Source: an uncultured Rhodocyclaceae bacterium
GTDB taxonomy: Bacteria > Pseudomonadota > Gammaproteobacteria > Burkholderiales > Rhodocyclaceae
Assembly (NCBI GenBank): GCA_934271525.1
Contig: CAKQRL010000002.1
Coordinates: forward strand, 97,293 to 161,292
Length of the DNA stretch: 64,000 nt
Direction of reading: 5' to 3'
Each line of letters opens with the position of its first letter. Position 1 is the stretch's first letter. Under the pieces are notes generated by a model that saw only the letters and a program-made list of their open reading frames with translations, did not search any database and was not told the origin of the DNA. The translations under genes were made by a program, and so were the position numbers. Positions 1 through 8,648 of this stretch are shown here, piece after piece.

Positions 1-18
1 TGAAGTTTACCGTGGAAA

Positions 19-1821
19 ATGATTAAAAAAGAAAATATGAACAACGAACCCAATGTGGATGCCTTGCTGTTTTATTTTAAACACCAAAATTGGCAATTAT
101 TATTGCAAGAATCGCAAAAAATTTTAAATAATTATCCTCATTATTATTTTGCGCACCACACATTAGGCATTGCGTATTTTTATTTGAATCAATTAGAAAA
201 GGCCACCACGGCTTTTCAAAAAGCTTATCATTTAAACCCCAATGATTCTGATTTATTGAAAAATTATATCACCGCTTTATTAAAATTAAAACGTGAAAAA
301 GAAGCCATTGTTTATTTGGAACAATTGATTTCTTTGATAAATAACACAGAAGAAAAAAAACATTATTTTATACAACTAGCCCAAATACAAAGCAAATGCA
401 AAATGCCTTTTGCGGCAATGCTTAATTATGCCAATGCCGTTGCATTAGACCCAAAAAATTCATTACTTTTAAATGATTTTGCTTGTTCGTTATTGCATAT
501 TGGAGAAAATATTGAAGCCGAAAATGTTTTAAATGAATCTTTAAAATGCGCCAAAAATAAAGAAGAAGAAATCAAAGTTAAAACCTTAAAATTGATTGAA
601 GCGCCATATTTTCACAATAGCACACCAAAAAAACTCAAACAAATTGCCCTAGATTATTACCAAATGCAAAAATACGAACCTTTATTTTCATTCAAAAAAG
701 AAGAAAATATAAAAACATTAAAAATCGGTTTTGTCTCTGGTGATTTTAATTTTCATGTGGTTAGCTTTTTTGTTGAAGAATGGTTAAAAGAATCAAAAAA
801 TTTAAATTTAAATTTAGAATTTTATGCTTACAGCGCCCGCAATTTTGAAGATTTGATCACCGAAAAATTAAAACCCTTATTCAAAAAATTCACGCCGATT
901 TTTCATTTGAATGATATGGATGCCGCACAAATCATTTTTAAAGACGGCATTCACATTTTGGGCGATTTGTCTGGGCACACTGCGTTTTCACGTTTGGGCA
1001 TTTTCAAACACCGACCAGCGCCAGTTAGCTTTTCTGCCATTGGTTGGTTGGGTAGCTCCGCATCAGTTGGTGTGGATTATATTTTTGGCGATTCCATTGT
1101 TGAACCTTTTGATGAAAGCACGGAAAAAGTTTTTGTGTTGCCTTCGGTGTTTCAAGTGTTTTCAAAAAAAGTGGATTTTCCGCCTGTATCCATTTCGCCT
1201 TTTTTAAAAAATGCTTACTTCACTTTTGGCGCTTTTCAAGCGCCCATCAAAGTCAATCGGCAGGCAATTCTTTTGTGGTGTGAAGTTTTAAACAACATTC
1301 CCACAGCACGTTTTTTGTGGGCGCACGGCGAATTAAAAGAAGCGGCATTTTGCGCCCATATTTTGGGTATTTTTATGGAAAACGGCGTCAATCCTAACCG
1401 CGTGCGCTTAGTTGGCAACAAAAACCGAATGCAATATTTGCATTTGCACAACGAAGTGGATGTGATTTTGGACACACTGCCCGCAACAAGCGCCACAACC
1501 TTGGTTGAAGCCTTGTTGATGGGCGTGCCAACAATGAGCATTTTGGGCAAAACGCGGGCAGGGCGCTTTGCGGCAAGTTTTTTGCACGCCGCAGGTTTGG
1601 ATGATTTTATTTGTGAAAACCAAACGCAATTTTTAAACCGCTTAAAAACACTCACAAACCTTGAACAATCAAAAGCGCATCCGCTTGCCATTTTGCGCCA
1701 AAAGTTGCGTTATCAAACCTTGCAATCGCCTTTGACCGATTCTGCCCTTTATGCACGCCAAATGGAAAAAGCCTTTTTTAAAATGTATGCAGATTTTTTA
1801 AAAGATGAAAATCCACGGTGA
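19..1821 (+). CDS. TPR-containing GT41 glycosyltransferase (SPINDLY / O-GlcNAc transferase type)
   Basis: Predicted cytoplasmic protein glycosyltransferase that moves a sugar from a nucleotide donor to protein side chains. Residues about 10-200 are TPR-like helical repeats (LGIAYFYLNQLEKATTAFQ is clearest). From about residue 225 the GT41 catalytic half follows, with HTAFSRLGIFKHRPAPVSF, then YFTFGAFQAPIKVN and DVILDTLPATSATTLVEAL, which are typical of the second Rossmann-like lobe. Length (600 aa) fits a bacterial SPINDLY-type enzyme. The start at 19 lies two bases after a minus-oriented repeat copy (5-16); a second ATG at 37 is possible. The stop codon TGA is inside the repeat copy at 1812-1823, so the C-terminus ends NPR. 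The acceptor is unknown; surface or secreted proteins are an inference from the other glycan genes in the window. Confidence 0.85.
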   Translation: MIKKENMNNEPNVDALLFYFKHQNWQLLLQESQKILNNYPHYYFAHHTLGIAYFYLNQLEKATTAFQKAYHLNPNDSDLLKNYITALLKLKREKEAIVYLEQLISLINNTEEKKHYFIQLAQIQSKCKMPFAAMLNYANAVALDPKNSLLLNDFACSLLHIGENIEAENVLNESLKCAKNKEEEIKVKTLKLIEAPYFHNSTPKKLKQIALDYYQMQKYEPLFSFKKEENIKTLKIGFVSGDFNFHVVSFFVEEWLKESKNLNLNLEFYAYSARNFEDLITEKLKPLFKKFTPIFHLNDMDAAQIIFKDGIHILGDLSGHTAFSRLGIFKHRPAPVSFSAIGWLGSSASVGVDYIFGDSIVEPFDESTEKVFVLPSVFQVFSKKVDFPPVSISPFLKNAYFTFGAFQAPIKVNRQAILLWCEVLNNIPTARFLWAHGELKEAAFCAHILGIFMENGVNPNRVRLVGNKNRMQYLHLHNEVDVILDTLPATSATTLVEALLMGVPTMSILGKTRAGRFAASFLHAAGLDDFICENQTQFLNRLKTLTNLEQSKAHPLAILRQKLRYQTLQSPLTDSALYARQMEKAFFKMYADFLKDENPR

Positions 1822-1862
1822 ACGCTGAATTTTTTTCAAAAAAATAAAAGGTTTACCGTGGA
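1812..1862. terminator. 51-bp repeat palindrome after the GT41 gene
   Basis: A plus copy of the 12-mer (1812-1823, variable base G) and a minus copy (1851-1862, variable base A) flank an A/T block, giving a 12-bp stem with one G.U-type wobble in RNA. It overlaps the end of the GT41 gene and lies before the convergent ackA end, as expected of a terminator. Confidence 0.6.
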
Positions 1863-1875
1863 TTTTTACAAACGA

Positions 1876-1899
1876 AAAAGCCGACCAATGTCGGCTTTT
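1876..1899. terminator. Bidirectional intrinsic terminator between the GT41 gene and ackA
   Basis: AAAAGCCGA (1876-1884) pairs with TCGGCTTTT (1891-1899) around a six-base loop, with A runs on one side and T runs on the other. It lies between two convergent genes, so it can terminate both. Confidence 0.8.
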
Positions 1900-1928
1900 G
1901 GCTTTTTTTAAGCGTGATTTCTTTTGGT

Positions 1929-3119
1929 TTATAAACCCAAGAGTGTGGCGGTGTGGTTGGCAATCATCCATTCTTCGTTGGTGGGAATGACCAACACATC
2001 CACCAAAGAATTGCCGGTGCTAATCACAATTTCATTGGCGGCGTTGGCGTCTTGGTCAATGCGCAAACCCATCCATTGCAGTTGTTCGCACACATTGCGG
2101 CGCACTTCGCGGCTGTTTTCCCCAATGCCGCCCGTGAAAACCAACGCGTCAATGCCGCCGGTTGCGGTCACTGTTGAACCAATTTCGCGCACAATGCGGT
2201 AGCAGAATAAATCCACCGCTTCGCGTGCTTCGGGCGTATCGCTTGCCAAAAGCGTGCGCATATCTTGCGAAATGCCCGATACGCCAAGCAAACCCGATTC
2301 TTTATAAAGCATTTTTTCAAGTGCGTCTGGCGTCATTTTTTCTGATTTCAACAAATGGATAATCACGCCAGCATCCAGAGTGCCGCAACGCGTGCCCATG
2401 ACCAAACCATCAATGGTTGAAAAACCCATAGAGGTGCAAACGCAACGGCGATTGACCATTCCGGAAATGGATGCGCCGTTGCCCAAATGGCAAACAATCA
2501 CACGACCTTTGGCGCGGTGCGAATATTGCGGCAGGGCTTGCGCAATAAATTCATAAGATAATCCGTGAAAGCCATAGCGTTTAATGCCTTTTGCCGTGAT
2601 CGAACGCGGAAGCGCAAATTGTTGTGCCACATCGGGTTGCGTGCGGTGGAAAGCCGTATCAAAACAAGCCACTTGCGGCACATTCGGTTGCAAATGGCTA
2701 ACGGCGTTGATGCCTGCGATATTGTGCGGCTCGTGCAAAGGCGCAAAGGGAATAAAATCTTGCAAATGTTTTAAAACATCGGGTTTGATGATGGTTGGGC
2801 TGGAATACAAATCGCCGCCATGCACCACGCGGTGGCCAACTGCCACAATTTCAAAATCTTTGTAAGCTTCGGTAAACCACACAAAAAGGTCGTTAAAAGC
2901 GGAATCGTGTGTAACGGAATCCCCATTCACACCCGATAAAGTGCGGTTAACAATTTTATTGCCGTGTGAATCTTTTGCAATAAGTTTGGTATCCGTAGCA
3001 CCAATGCCATCAATTTGTCCGGAAACAAAAGCGCGTTGCGCAATGGGTTTGGTAAGAGGAAAAAGCGCAAACTTAATGGACGATGAACCGGCATTGACGG
3101 TTAATATAGCTTTGGACAT
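1929..3119 (-). CDS. ackA: Acetate kinase
   Basis: Interconverts acetyl phosphate plus ADP with acetate plus ATP in the cytoplasm. The N-terminal phosphate-binding stretch LTVNAGSSSIKFALF, the HRVVHGG and RYGFHGLSYE segments, GNGASISG and FTGGIGENSREVR are all characteristic, and the length (396 aa) is normal. I place the start at ATG 3119 rather than TTG 3122 because GGGAG sits just upstream of it at the usual distance. It stands alone: no phosphotransacetylase gene (pta) lies beside it. It converges on the GT41 gene with terminators between them. Confidence 0.96.
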   Translation of the reverse strand: MSKAILTVNAGSSSIKFALFPLTKPIAQRAFVSGQIDGIGATDTKLIAKDSHGNKIVNRTLSGVNGDSVTHDSAFNDLFVWFTEAYKDFEIVAVGHRVVHGGDLYSSPTIIKPDVLKHLQDFIPFAPLHEPHNIAGINAVSHLQPNVPQVACFDTAFHRTQPDVAQQFALPRSITAKGIKRYGFHGLSYEFIAQALPQYSHRAKGRVIVCHLGNGASISGMVNRRCVCTSMGFSTIDGLVMGTRCGTLDAGVIIHLLKSEKMTPDALEKMLYKESGLLGVSGISQDMRTLLASDTPEAREAVDLFCYRIVREIGSTVTATGGIDALVFTGGIGENSREVRRNVCEQLQWMGLRIDQDANAANEIVISTGNSLVDVLVIPTNEEWMIANHTATLLGL

Positions 3120-3428
3120 CAAAATCTCCCGTATAAAAAAATTCCTTGCATTTTACCTTTTGTGTGTGTTTTTGTAACCAAAAAAGCGGTTTTCCACGGT
3201 AAACACCAAAAAAATTTCAAAAAAGCCTTGGCGTGATGCCGATTTTTTATCGCCTTTTTGAATTTTTTCCAATTCCTTTTCGGCGCTGCTAAACGCATAA
3301 AATCAATCAATCAAACCGCATTCTTTTAAAACTTCTTGGCGAATTTTTTAAACGCAAAAATCCACGGTAAACCCCAAAAAAATTTCAAAAAAATTTGGTG
3401 TTTACCGTGGAAAATTTTAAAAAAAACC
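3120..3428. other. Intergenic region between ackA and gcvP holding three repeat copies
   Basis: No convincing gene. It holds the ackA leader with its GGGAG, a lone repeat copy (3193-3204, followed by an A/T arm) and the 51-bp repeat palindrome at 3361-3411. A short minus-strand frame through it mostly translates repeat sequence. Confidence 0.6.
3361..3411 (-). terminator. 51-bp repeat palindrome after gcvP
   Basis: Plus copy 3361-3372 and minus copy 3400-3411, both with variable base A so that the arms pair fully, with further pairing inside (CCAAA against TTTGG and AAATTT). It lies 18 bases past the gcvP stop codon and probably ends the gcvH-gcvP transcript. Confidence 0.65.
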
Positions 3429-6200
3429 TTAAAAATCAATCGGCAAGCGGCATTGTGGGTTGCGGTCGCCAAAAACATCGTCAATGCGTTTGACCGCAGG
3501 CCAATATTTTTCTGCACAATCGCCCGAAAATGCCGCCATTTCACGCGAATACGCGTGATTCCACGCATTTGCCGTGCATTCTTTTAAGGTATGCGGGGCG
3601 TTTTTGAGCGGATTGTCGGTTTTGTCCAAAGTGCCGTTTTCAACTTGCGCAATTTCCGCCTTGATGGCTTTCATCGCTTTTATAAAACGGTCAAGCTCTT
3701 CTAATGGCTCGGATTCGGTGGGTTCTACCATCAACGTGCCAGCCACAGGAAATGAGACAGTTGGTGCGTGAAAACCGTAATCCATCAAACGTTTGGCAAT
3801 GTCAATTTCGGTAATTCCGCAAGATTTTTTAATTGGGCGCAAATCCACAATACATTCATGCGCCACGCGGGCATTTTTGCCAACATACAAAATCGGAAAA
3901 TCGTCTTTTAATGCCGCCGCAATGTAATTCGCATTCAAAATGGCAGTTTGCGTAGCACGTTTTAAATTGCGCGCGCCCATTTGTTCCAAATAAAAAAGTG
4001 TTGCCACATTCAACAGCGCCGAACCAAAAGGGTAGGCGGCAACTGAATCCGCACGATTTTCGCCCGGCAAAAATCTTGCCAAATGCGCTTTGCAAGCAAC
4101 AGCGCCAACACCCGGGCCGCCGCCGCCATGCGGCAAGGCAAAGGTTTTGTGCAAATTCATGTGTGCAATATCTGCGCCCAACAAACCCGGCGCCATCAAA
4201 CCAACTTGGGCGTTTAAATTCGCACCATCCATATAAACCTGCCCGCCTTGTTGATGAACAATTTCGCAGATTTTGGGAATATTCTCTTCAAAAACGCCAT
4301 GGGTAGAAGGGTAGGTGAGCATTAAGCACGCCAAGCGTGCGCTGTGTTTTTCCGCCTTTTCTTTAAAATCGGCAAAGTCAATGTTGCCCGCTATATCGCA
4401 CAAAATCGTAACGATTTCAAAACCAGCCAAAGCGGCAGAAGCGGGGTTTGTGCCGTGCGCCGATTGCGGAATTAAGCAAACCTTGCGTGCTATTTGATTT
4501 TGGCTTTTCAAATAATTTTTAATGGTCAAAAGCCCTGTTAGCTCGCCTTGTGCGCCAGAGTTGGGCTGCAAGGTGATGGCATCCATTTTTGTGATTGTTT
4601 TCAAATATTCGCCTGTTTTTTGCAAAATTTGGCGCATACCTTTTGTTTGCGATTCGGGTGCAAAAGGGTGAATATTGCCTAATGTTTCCCACGACAAAGG
4701 CGATAAAATGCTTGCCGCATTCAACTTCATCGTGCAAGAACCCAAGGGAATCATCCCGCGGTTGAGAGCAAAATCTTTGTTTTCCAAAGCGTGAATGTAG
4801 CGCGTCAAGGCAACTTCGCTTTGAAAACGCGAAAAAATCGGGTGTTTTAAAGGCAAATCAGTGCGTTGAAAAGGATTAGCAGGCGCTGTGAAATCATCCA
4901 ATGCAACATCCCAAGGTTTATTGCTCAAAAGCGTGAAGATTTTTTGAATATCCGATTGCGTTGTTGTTTCATCCACGGTCAACGTCAAAAAATTTTCATT
5001 TTCACACCAAAAAAGCATGCCATTTTCTTCGGCTTTTTGGGTTAAAGAACGAGCGGCGCATTGAATCTGCAAAGTATCAAAAAGATTTTTGTTACGCACC
5101 AAAACGCCTGATTTCAAAAGCGCATTTTTGAGTTTGCTTGCCAAAAAATAAATGCGATTGGCAATGGCACACAAACCTTTTTGCCCGTGATAAAGCGCAA
5201 AAAAAGTGCTTAAAATGGCGGTTAAAACCTGCGCCGTGCAAATGTTGGAATGCGCTTTTTCACGCCGAATGTGTTGCTCGCGGGTTTGCAATGCCATGCG
5301 AAAAGCAGGCGTGCCCGAAGCATCTTTTGATAAACCGATAATGCGCCCGGGAATGTGCCGCAAAAACTCTTTTTTTGCCGACAAAAACGCCGCGTGCGGA
5401 CCGCCAAAGCCGGGCGGCAAACCAAAGCGTTGCGTGGAGCCGATGGCAATATCCGCGCCAAAATCAGCAGGGGATTTTAATAATAAAAGCGAGAACAAAT
5501 CGGCGCAAAAAATCGTAACAATGCCTTGGGATTTCAGGCGTTCCACGTCTTCCTTAAAATCCACAATTTCGCCATTTTTTTGTGGATAAGCAAACAAAGC
5601 GCCGAAAAATTCGCCTGTTGCGATTTTGGGGTTACAAACCACCAACTCCACGCCAGCGCCCGCTGCGCGCGTTTTTAAAACAGCCAAAACGTGCGCAAAA
5701 ACGCCCGAATCCACCAAAAATCGCGGTGTTTTGTTTTTGCTAATACGCCGCGCCATCAGCATGGCTTCGGCAGCGGCACTGGCTTCATCCAACAATGATG
5801 CGTTTGCGACATCTAAGCCAGTTAAATCCGCAATCATCTCTTGGAAAATCATCAAAACTTCCAAGCGACCTTGGGAAATTTCGGCTTGGTAAGGCGTATA
5901 AGCCGAATACCACGCGGGGTTTTCAAAAATTTGGCGGCGCAATAGGGCAGGGAAGAAAACATTGCCCACGCCTTGGCCAATAAAGGATTTTGCCGTGCCG
6001 TTTTGTGTGGCAACATCTTTCCAAAAGGTTTGAACTTCCGCTTCGGTTTTTGGCGCAAAATCAAAATTTTTAATCGGTGCAATATCGCTTGGCAAACATT
6101 GTTCAATGAGTGCTTCCAAAGAATTGCAACCAAGTGTTTTGAGCATTTTTTGGCAATCATCAGAAGAAATGCCAATATGCCGATTTGCAAAAGTATTCAT
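3429..6200 (-). CDS. gcvP: Glycine dehydrogenase (decarboxylating), P-protein of the glycine cleavage system
   Basis: Decarboxylates glycine with pyridoxal phosphate and passes the aminomethyl group to the lipoyl arm of GcvH. One chain of 923 aa, the fused form of the two subunits found separately in some bacteria, slightly shorter than the usual 950 or so. The PLP lysine lies in NLHKTFALPHGGGGPG, roughly residue 680. The N-terminus RHIGISSDDCQKML and GSCTMKLNAAS are also typical. Its ATG overlaps the gcvH stop codon by four bases (ATGA), so the two are probably translationally coupled. A repeat copy at 4972-4983 is read in frame as LTVDE in the C-terminal half of the N-terminal module. The T-protein gene gcvT is not next to it. 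Confidence 0.96.
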   Translation of the reverse strand: MNTFANRHIGISSDDCQKMLKTLGCNSLEALIEQCLPSDIAPIKNFDFAPKTEAEVQTFWKDVATQNGTAKSFIGQGVGNVFFPALLRRQIFENPAWYSAYTPYQAEISQGRLEVLMIFQEMIADLTGLDVANASLLDEASAAAEAMLMARRISKNKTPRFLVDSGVFAHVLAVLKTRAAGAGVELVVCNPKIATGEFFGALFAYPQKNGEIVDFKEDVERLKSQGIVTIFCADLFSLLLLKSPADFGADIAIGSTQRFGLPPGFGGPHAAFLSAKKEFLRHIPGRIIGLSKDASGTPAFRMALQTREQHIRREKAHSNICTAQVLTAILSTFFALYHGQKGLCAIANRIYFLASKLKNALLKSGVLVRNKNLFDTLQIQCAARSLTQKAEENGMLFWCENENFLTLTVDETTTQSDIQKIFTLLSNKPWDVALDDFTAPANPFQRTDLPLKHPIFSRFQSEVALTRYIHALENKDFALNRGMIPLGSCTMKLNAASILSPLSWETLGNIHPFAPESQTKGMRQILQKTGEYLKTITKMDAITLQPNSGAQGELTGLLTIKNYLKSQNQIARKVCLIPQSAHGTNPASAALAGFEIVTILCDIAGNIDFADFKEKAEKHSARLACLMLTYPSTHGVFEENIPKICEIVHQQGGQVYMDGANLNAQVGLMAPGLLGADIAHMNLHKTFALPHGGGGPGVGAVACKAHLARFLPGENRADSVAAYPFGSALLNVATLFYLEQMGARNLKRATQTAILNANYIAAALKDDFPILYVGKNARVAHECIVDLRPIKKSCGITEIDIAKRLMDYGFHAPTVSFPVAGTLMVEPTESEPLEELDRFIKAMKAIKAEIAQVENGTLDKTDNPLKNAPHTLKECTANAWNHAYSREMAAFSGDCAEKYWPAVKRIDDVFGDRNPQCRLPIDF

Positions 6201-6580
6201 TCGGAATCCGCCACGCCTTTGTATTTTTCAGGGGTTAAGAGCAATTCCAACTCGGATTCATCACTGGCTTTGATGCGCACCAGCCAAGCATCATAAGGGT
6301 TTGTGTTGATTTGCGCGGGATTGTCGTTTAGCGTTTCATTCACTTCTACAATTTCGCCTGCAATGGGCGCGTAAATGTCGGAAGCAGCTTTCACCGATTC
6401 CACCACGGCAAAAGCCTCATTCTTGGCAAGTTTTCTGCCAAGTTCGGGCAATTCCACAAAAACCACATCGCCCAAGGCATCCTGCGCGTGGTCGGTGATG
6501 CCAAGCAAAAAGGTGTTGCCATCGGCTTTGAGCCATTCGTGCGTGTCGGTGTATTTCAAATTGTTTGGAATGTTGGACAT
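6197..6580 (-). CDS. gcvH: Glycine cleavage system H protein
   Basis: Small lipoylated carrier (127 aa) that shuttles the aminomethyl group between the P, T and L proteins. The lipoyl lysine is in VVESVKAASDIYAP, and YTDTHEWLK near the N-terminus is a family signature. Start chosen at ATG 6580, where AAGGGG precedes at good spacing, instead of an upstream in-frame codon near 6620. It is first in a two-gene unit with gcvP. No glycine riboswitch could be recognised upstream. Confidence 0.95.
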   Translation of the reverse strand: MSNIPNNLKYTDTHEWLKADGNTFLLGITDHAQDALGDVVFVELPELGRKLAKNEAFAVVESVKAASDIYAPIAGEIVEVNETLNDNPAQINTNPYDAWLVRIKASDESELELLLTPEKYKGVADSE

Positions 6581-6887
6581 TGCGTTCCCCTTGCGTTTTT
6601 TTAAAAATCGCCATTGTGCCAAAAATAAAAGCAGGCTTGGGGGATTTTTTTAAAAATTAAACAAACACAAAGAATTCGCGTAAAAAAGCTAAAAAAACAA
6701 AGGGTTACCTTGGAAAATATTAAAAATGCAAAAATCCACGGTAAACAAAAATTTTTTTTCAAAAAAAACAGGTTCGTGCAAAAAGCAAAAATCCACGAAA
6801 AATCGTGGATTTTTTAATAAAAAAGAATCGGCAAACGGAGTATTTTTTCAAAAAAAATCAAAAGTTTACCGTGGAAAAATGGCTAAA
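6581..6887. other. Intergenic region upstream of gcvH with a compound of repeat remnants
   Basis: No gene seen. From gcvH outward it holds its leader, a decayed repeat near 6704-6715 (one internal mismatch plus a shortened left end), an exact copy at 6735-6746 with its A/T arm, a perfect 12-bp hairpin at 6787-6814, and an exact minus copy at 6864-6875 with its own A/T arm. The gcvH promoter should lie here but I could not pick a convincing one. Confidence 0.5.
6787..6814 (-). terminator. Hairpin terminator after the lipoprotein gene
   Basis: AAAAATCCACGA (6787-6798) pairs perfectly with TCGTGGATTTTT (6803-6814) around four A residues. The stem starts with TCCACG, the first half of the repeat core, so it looks like a repeat palindrome shortened to its outer bases. 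It lies about 75 bases past the stop codon of the minus-strand lipoprotein gene. Confidence 0.65.
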
Positions 6888-7430
6888 CTAAGAAGCTTGC
6901 GCGGTTTGCTCGGCTTGTTTGGCTTCTTGCTCGGCTTGGCGTTTTTGCAATTCTTCTTTGCGTTGCTTGATGCGTTCTGCCTGCTCTTTGGCTTTGGCTT
7001 CGCGTTCCTTGCGCACTTGATTGGTTTTTTCCTTTGACCAATATTTTGGCGTGTTGTATAAGCGATACAACACGTGGTCGGCGTTGAAACTGATGGTGTT
7101 GTTGCGGTTTTCGCGCAAAGTTTGGTGCTCATAAAAAGCCTGCAACAACTCGCCTTCGCAAGCAGATTTGGTAAATAGCTTGATGTTCGGGTCGCCTTTG
7201 CCGAAAGTGGCATCAGTTACATCCATGCAAATATTAACAAAATGCGTTTTGCCAGTTGTTACCAACACGGGCTCGCCTTTTTTGCGTTTTTTCTTTTTTG
7301 GAGCGGCAGCTGTTGGCTCGGAAGAAGCGGCGCTGTCAGAAGATTCTTCTTCCTCTTCGCCACCACCGCAAGCGACCAAGGCAAAAGGAATCAAAAACAA
7401 CAAGGCAAGTTTTTTGAAATCGGTGCTCAT
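6888..7430 (-). CDS. Putative lipoprotein with charged coiled-coil tail
   Basis: Not recognised as a named family. The start at 7430 gives a clear lipoprotein signal peptide: MSTDFKK, a hydrophobic stretch LALLFLIPFALV, then lipobox LVAC with the lipidated cysteine at residue 21. After it come GGGEEEEE, a Ser/Ala/Pro-rich stretch and a lysine cluster (PKKKKRKKG), then a folded part of about 75 residues with two cysteines (NICMDVTD and SACEGELL). The last 50 residues are a Lys/Glu/Gln-rich predicted coiled coil. It is probably anchored in the inner or outer membrane facing the periplasm. The role is unknown. Confidence 0.7.
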   Translation of the reverse strand: MSTDFKKLALLFLIPFALVACGGGEEEEESSDSAASSEPTAAAPKKKKRKKGEPVLVTTGKTHFVNICMDVTDATFGKGDPNIKLFTKSACEGELLQAFYEHQTLRENRNNTISFNADHVLYRLYNTPKYWSKEKTNQVRKEREAKAKEQAERIKQRKEELQKRQAEQEAKQAEQTAQAS

Positions 7431-7611
7431 AAGCGTTCTCAAAAAAAGTTTGGGGTTGTGTTGGGTGCGAATGGCGAATTTTAAATACAAAACAAAGGCT
7501 TGGCAAGATTAAAAAACAACTAAAAAATTTTGTTTTTTATCAATCAGTCAAGCAGAATAGGGATTTTTGCAATTCCATTAATGAAAGAATCGAGTGGTCG
7601 ACTAGCTAAAA

Positions 7612-8041
7612 ATGACAACAATATTCCCAAAAACTCATACCCCACCAAGCGAAGTTTTAAAAAGAGTTTTGTTTGATGATTATGGTTAACCATTGAACAA
7701 GCTGCCGAAATGCTTGATATGCCACTTACAACCCTTTCAAACTTTTTAAAAGGGAAAACAAAAATGAGCCTTGACTTTGCACGCCGTTTGGATTTGGCAG
7801 GCGTGCTCAATTTTGGTTAACTTTTCAAGCAAACTACGATATGGTAAAGCTCATCAATGCCGAAAATAAAAAACCAAAAGTAGCAGTTGCCGCCTTTGAA
7901 AAAATCCGCAACGAACTAAATAAACGCATTGAACAAGAACTTGATGAAAACGAAAAAGAAATTGACAAACTTTTAATGCGCAAACTGGAACGCTGCCTAA
8001 CAAAACAACACGCCGAAAATGTTAAAAGCAGAAAAACGTAA
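7612..8041 (+). pseudogene. Broken HigA-type (XRE family) antitoxin gene
   Basis: Three consecutive frames together spell a HigA-like protein. The first reads from ATG 7612 through TPPSEVLKRVLFDDYG and then hits TAA; adding one base at about 7687 continues as LTIEQAAEMLDMPLTTLSNF and LKGKTKMSLDFARRLDLAG; adding one more near 7815 continues as FWLTFQANYDMVKLINAENK and runs to the stop at 8041. Each break looks like loss of one T. Helix-turn-helix residues (AAEMLDMPLTTLSNFLKGK) and the family's FWLxFQANYDM are preserved. No HigB toxin was found upstream. It is either a genuine relic or two sequencing errors; two in one gene in a decayed patch favours a relic. Confidence 0.75.
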
Positions 8042-8252
8042 AACGCATACGTGAACACGCACCAGCACGGGCGCACGCTCTCGCTTTAACTTAAAAACCT
8101 TCACGCGAATCGTCAAAGTTGGCGAAATATTCAAATTCTTTTGAAAATTGACATTACGAGATAAAATTACACGCTCAATGAGGATTTTTTTAAGACGAAG
8201 AGTGAAGTAACACAATAACCTTATAAAACACAACTTTACATAATATAAATTA

Positions 8253-8528
8253 TCAGGCGTTGCTTGTTTTTAGGAAGACTGAAAAGTTTAAAGCGATTTT
8301 CGCTCTTTCTTGAATACGCATTTGCATTGGTTCGAGCCATTCATCTTTAATATTAAATTGTGGATGTTTTTTAAACTCAAACTTCGTCAATTTTGCTAAA
8401 TTTGGAGCGTGGCGTTCTCCTAGAAATAGTTTTAATTGCTCGTCAAATGTGAATCCCATTTCGCTTTTTTTGGTTACTTTATGATTTTCAATATCATTTA
8501 ATTCATTAAGCGTTAAATAATTTAACAA
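8253..8528 (-). CDS. Hypothetical short protein, possibly a gene fragment
   Basis: A 91-residue frame with no recognised family, no signal peptide and no membrane segment. It is mildly charged (EMGFTFDEQLKLFLGERHAPN, NIKDEWLEPMQMRIQER). It sits in the decayed patch beside the higA relic, so it may be a fragment of a larger lost gene. No good ribosome-binding site was seen. Confidence 0.25.
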   Translation of the reverse strand: MLNYLTLNELNDIENHKVTKKSEMGFTFDEQLKLFLGERHAPNLAKLTKFEFKKHPQFNIKDEWLEPMQMRIQERAKIALNFSVFLKTSNA

Positions 8529-8597
8529 TGTTAAACAGAAATTGCAATTTAATAATTAAACGCCTTCATTGAAAATTTTGGTGTGGTTATAATAAAA

Positions 8598-8646
8598 TCC
8601 ACGGACAACCGATTCTTTTTTTGAAAAAAACTCCGTTCACCGTGGA
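8598..8646 (-). terminator. 49-bp repeat palindrome after trpA
   Basis: A near-copy TCCACGGACAAC (8598-8609) and an exact minus copy (8635-8646, variable base G) flank an A/T block. It starts three bases past the trpA stop codon and probably ends the trp transcript. Confidence 0.65.
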
Positions 8647-8648
8647 AA

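Larger units (their letters stand above)
7431..8648. other. Gene-poor, decayed patch between the lipoprotein gene and trpA
   Basis: About 1.2 kb with only a broken antitoxin gene (7612-8041), one doubtful short frame (8253-8528) and the trpA-side repeat palindrome (8598-8646). No toxin partner, integrase or transposase was recognised. It is the only clear patch of genomic debris in the window. Confidence 0.5.

Noticed and set aside
3119..3310. 63-residue minus-strand frame between ackA and gcvP
   Set aside because: Much of it is translated repeat sequence, it has no recognisable family and no ribosome-binding site.
6581..6720. Glycine riboswitch upstream of gcvH
   Set aside because: The leader is short and A/T-rich, with none of the conserved aptamer helices that I could recognise.
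7997..8233. 78-residue minus-strand frame over the end of the higA relic
   Set aside because: It overlaps the better-supported relic on the other strand and has an unusual, low-information composition.
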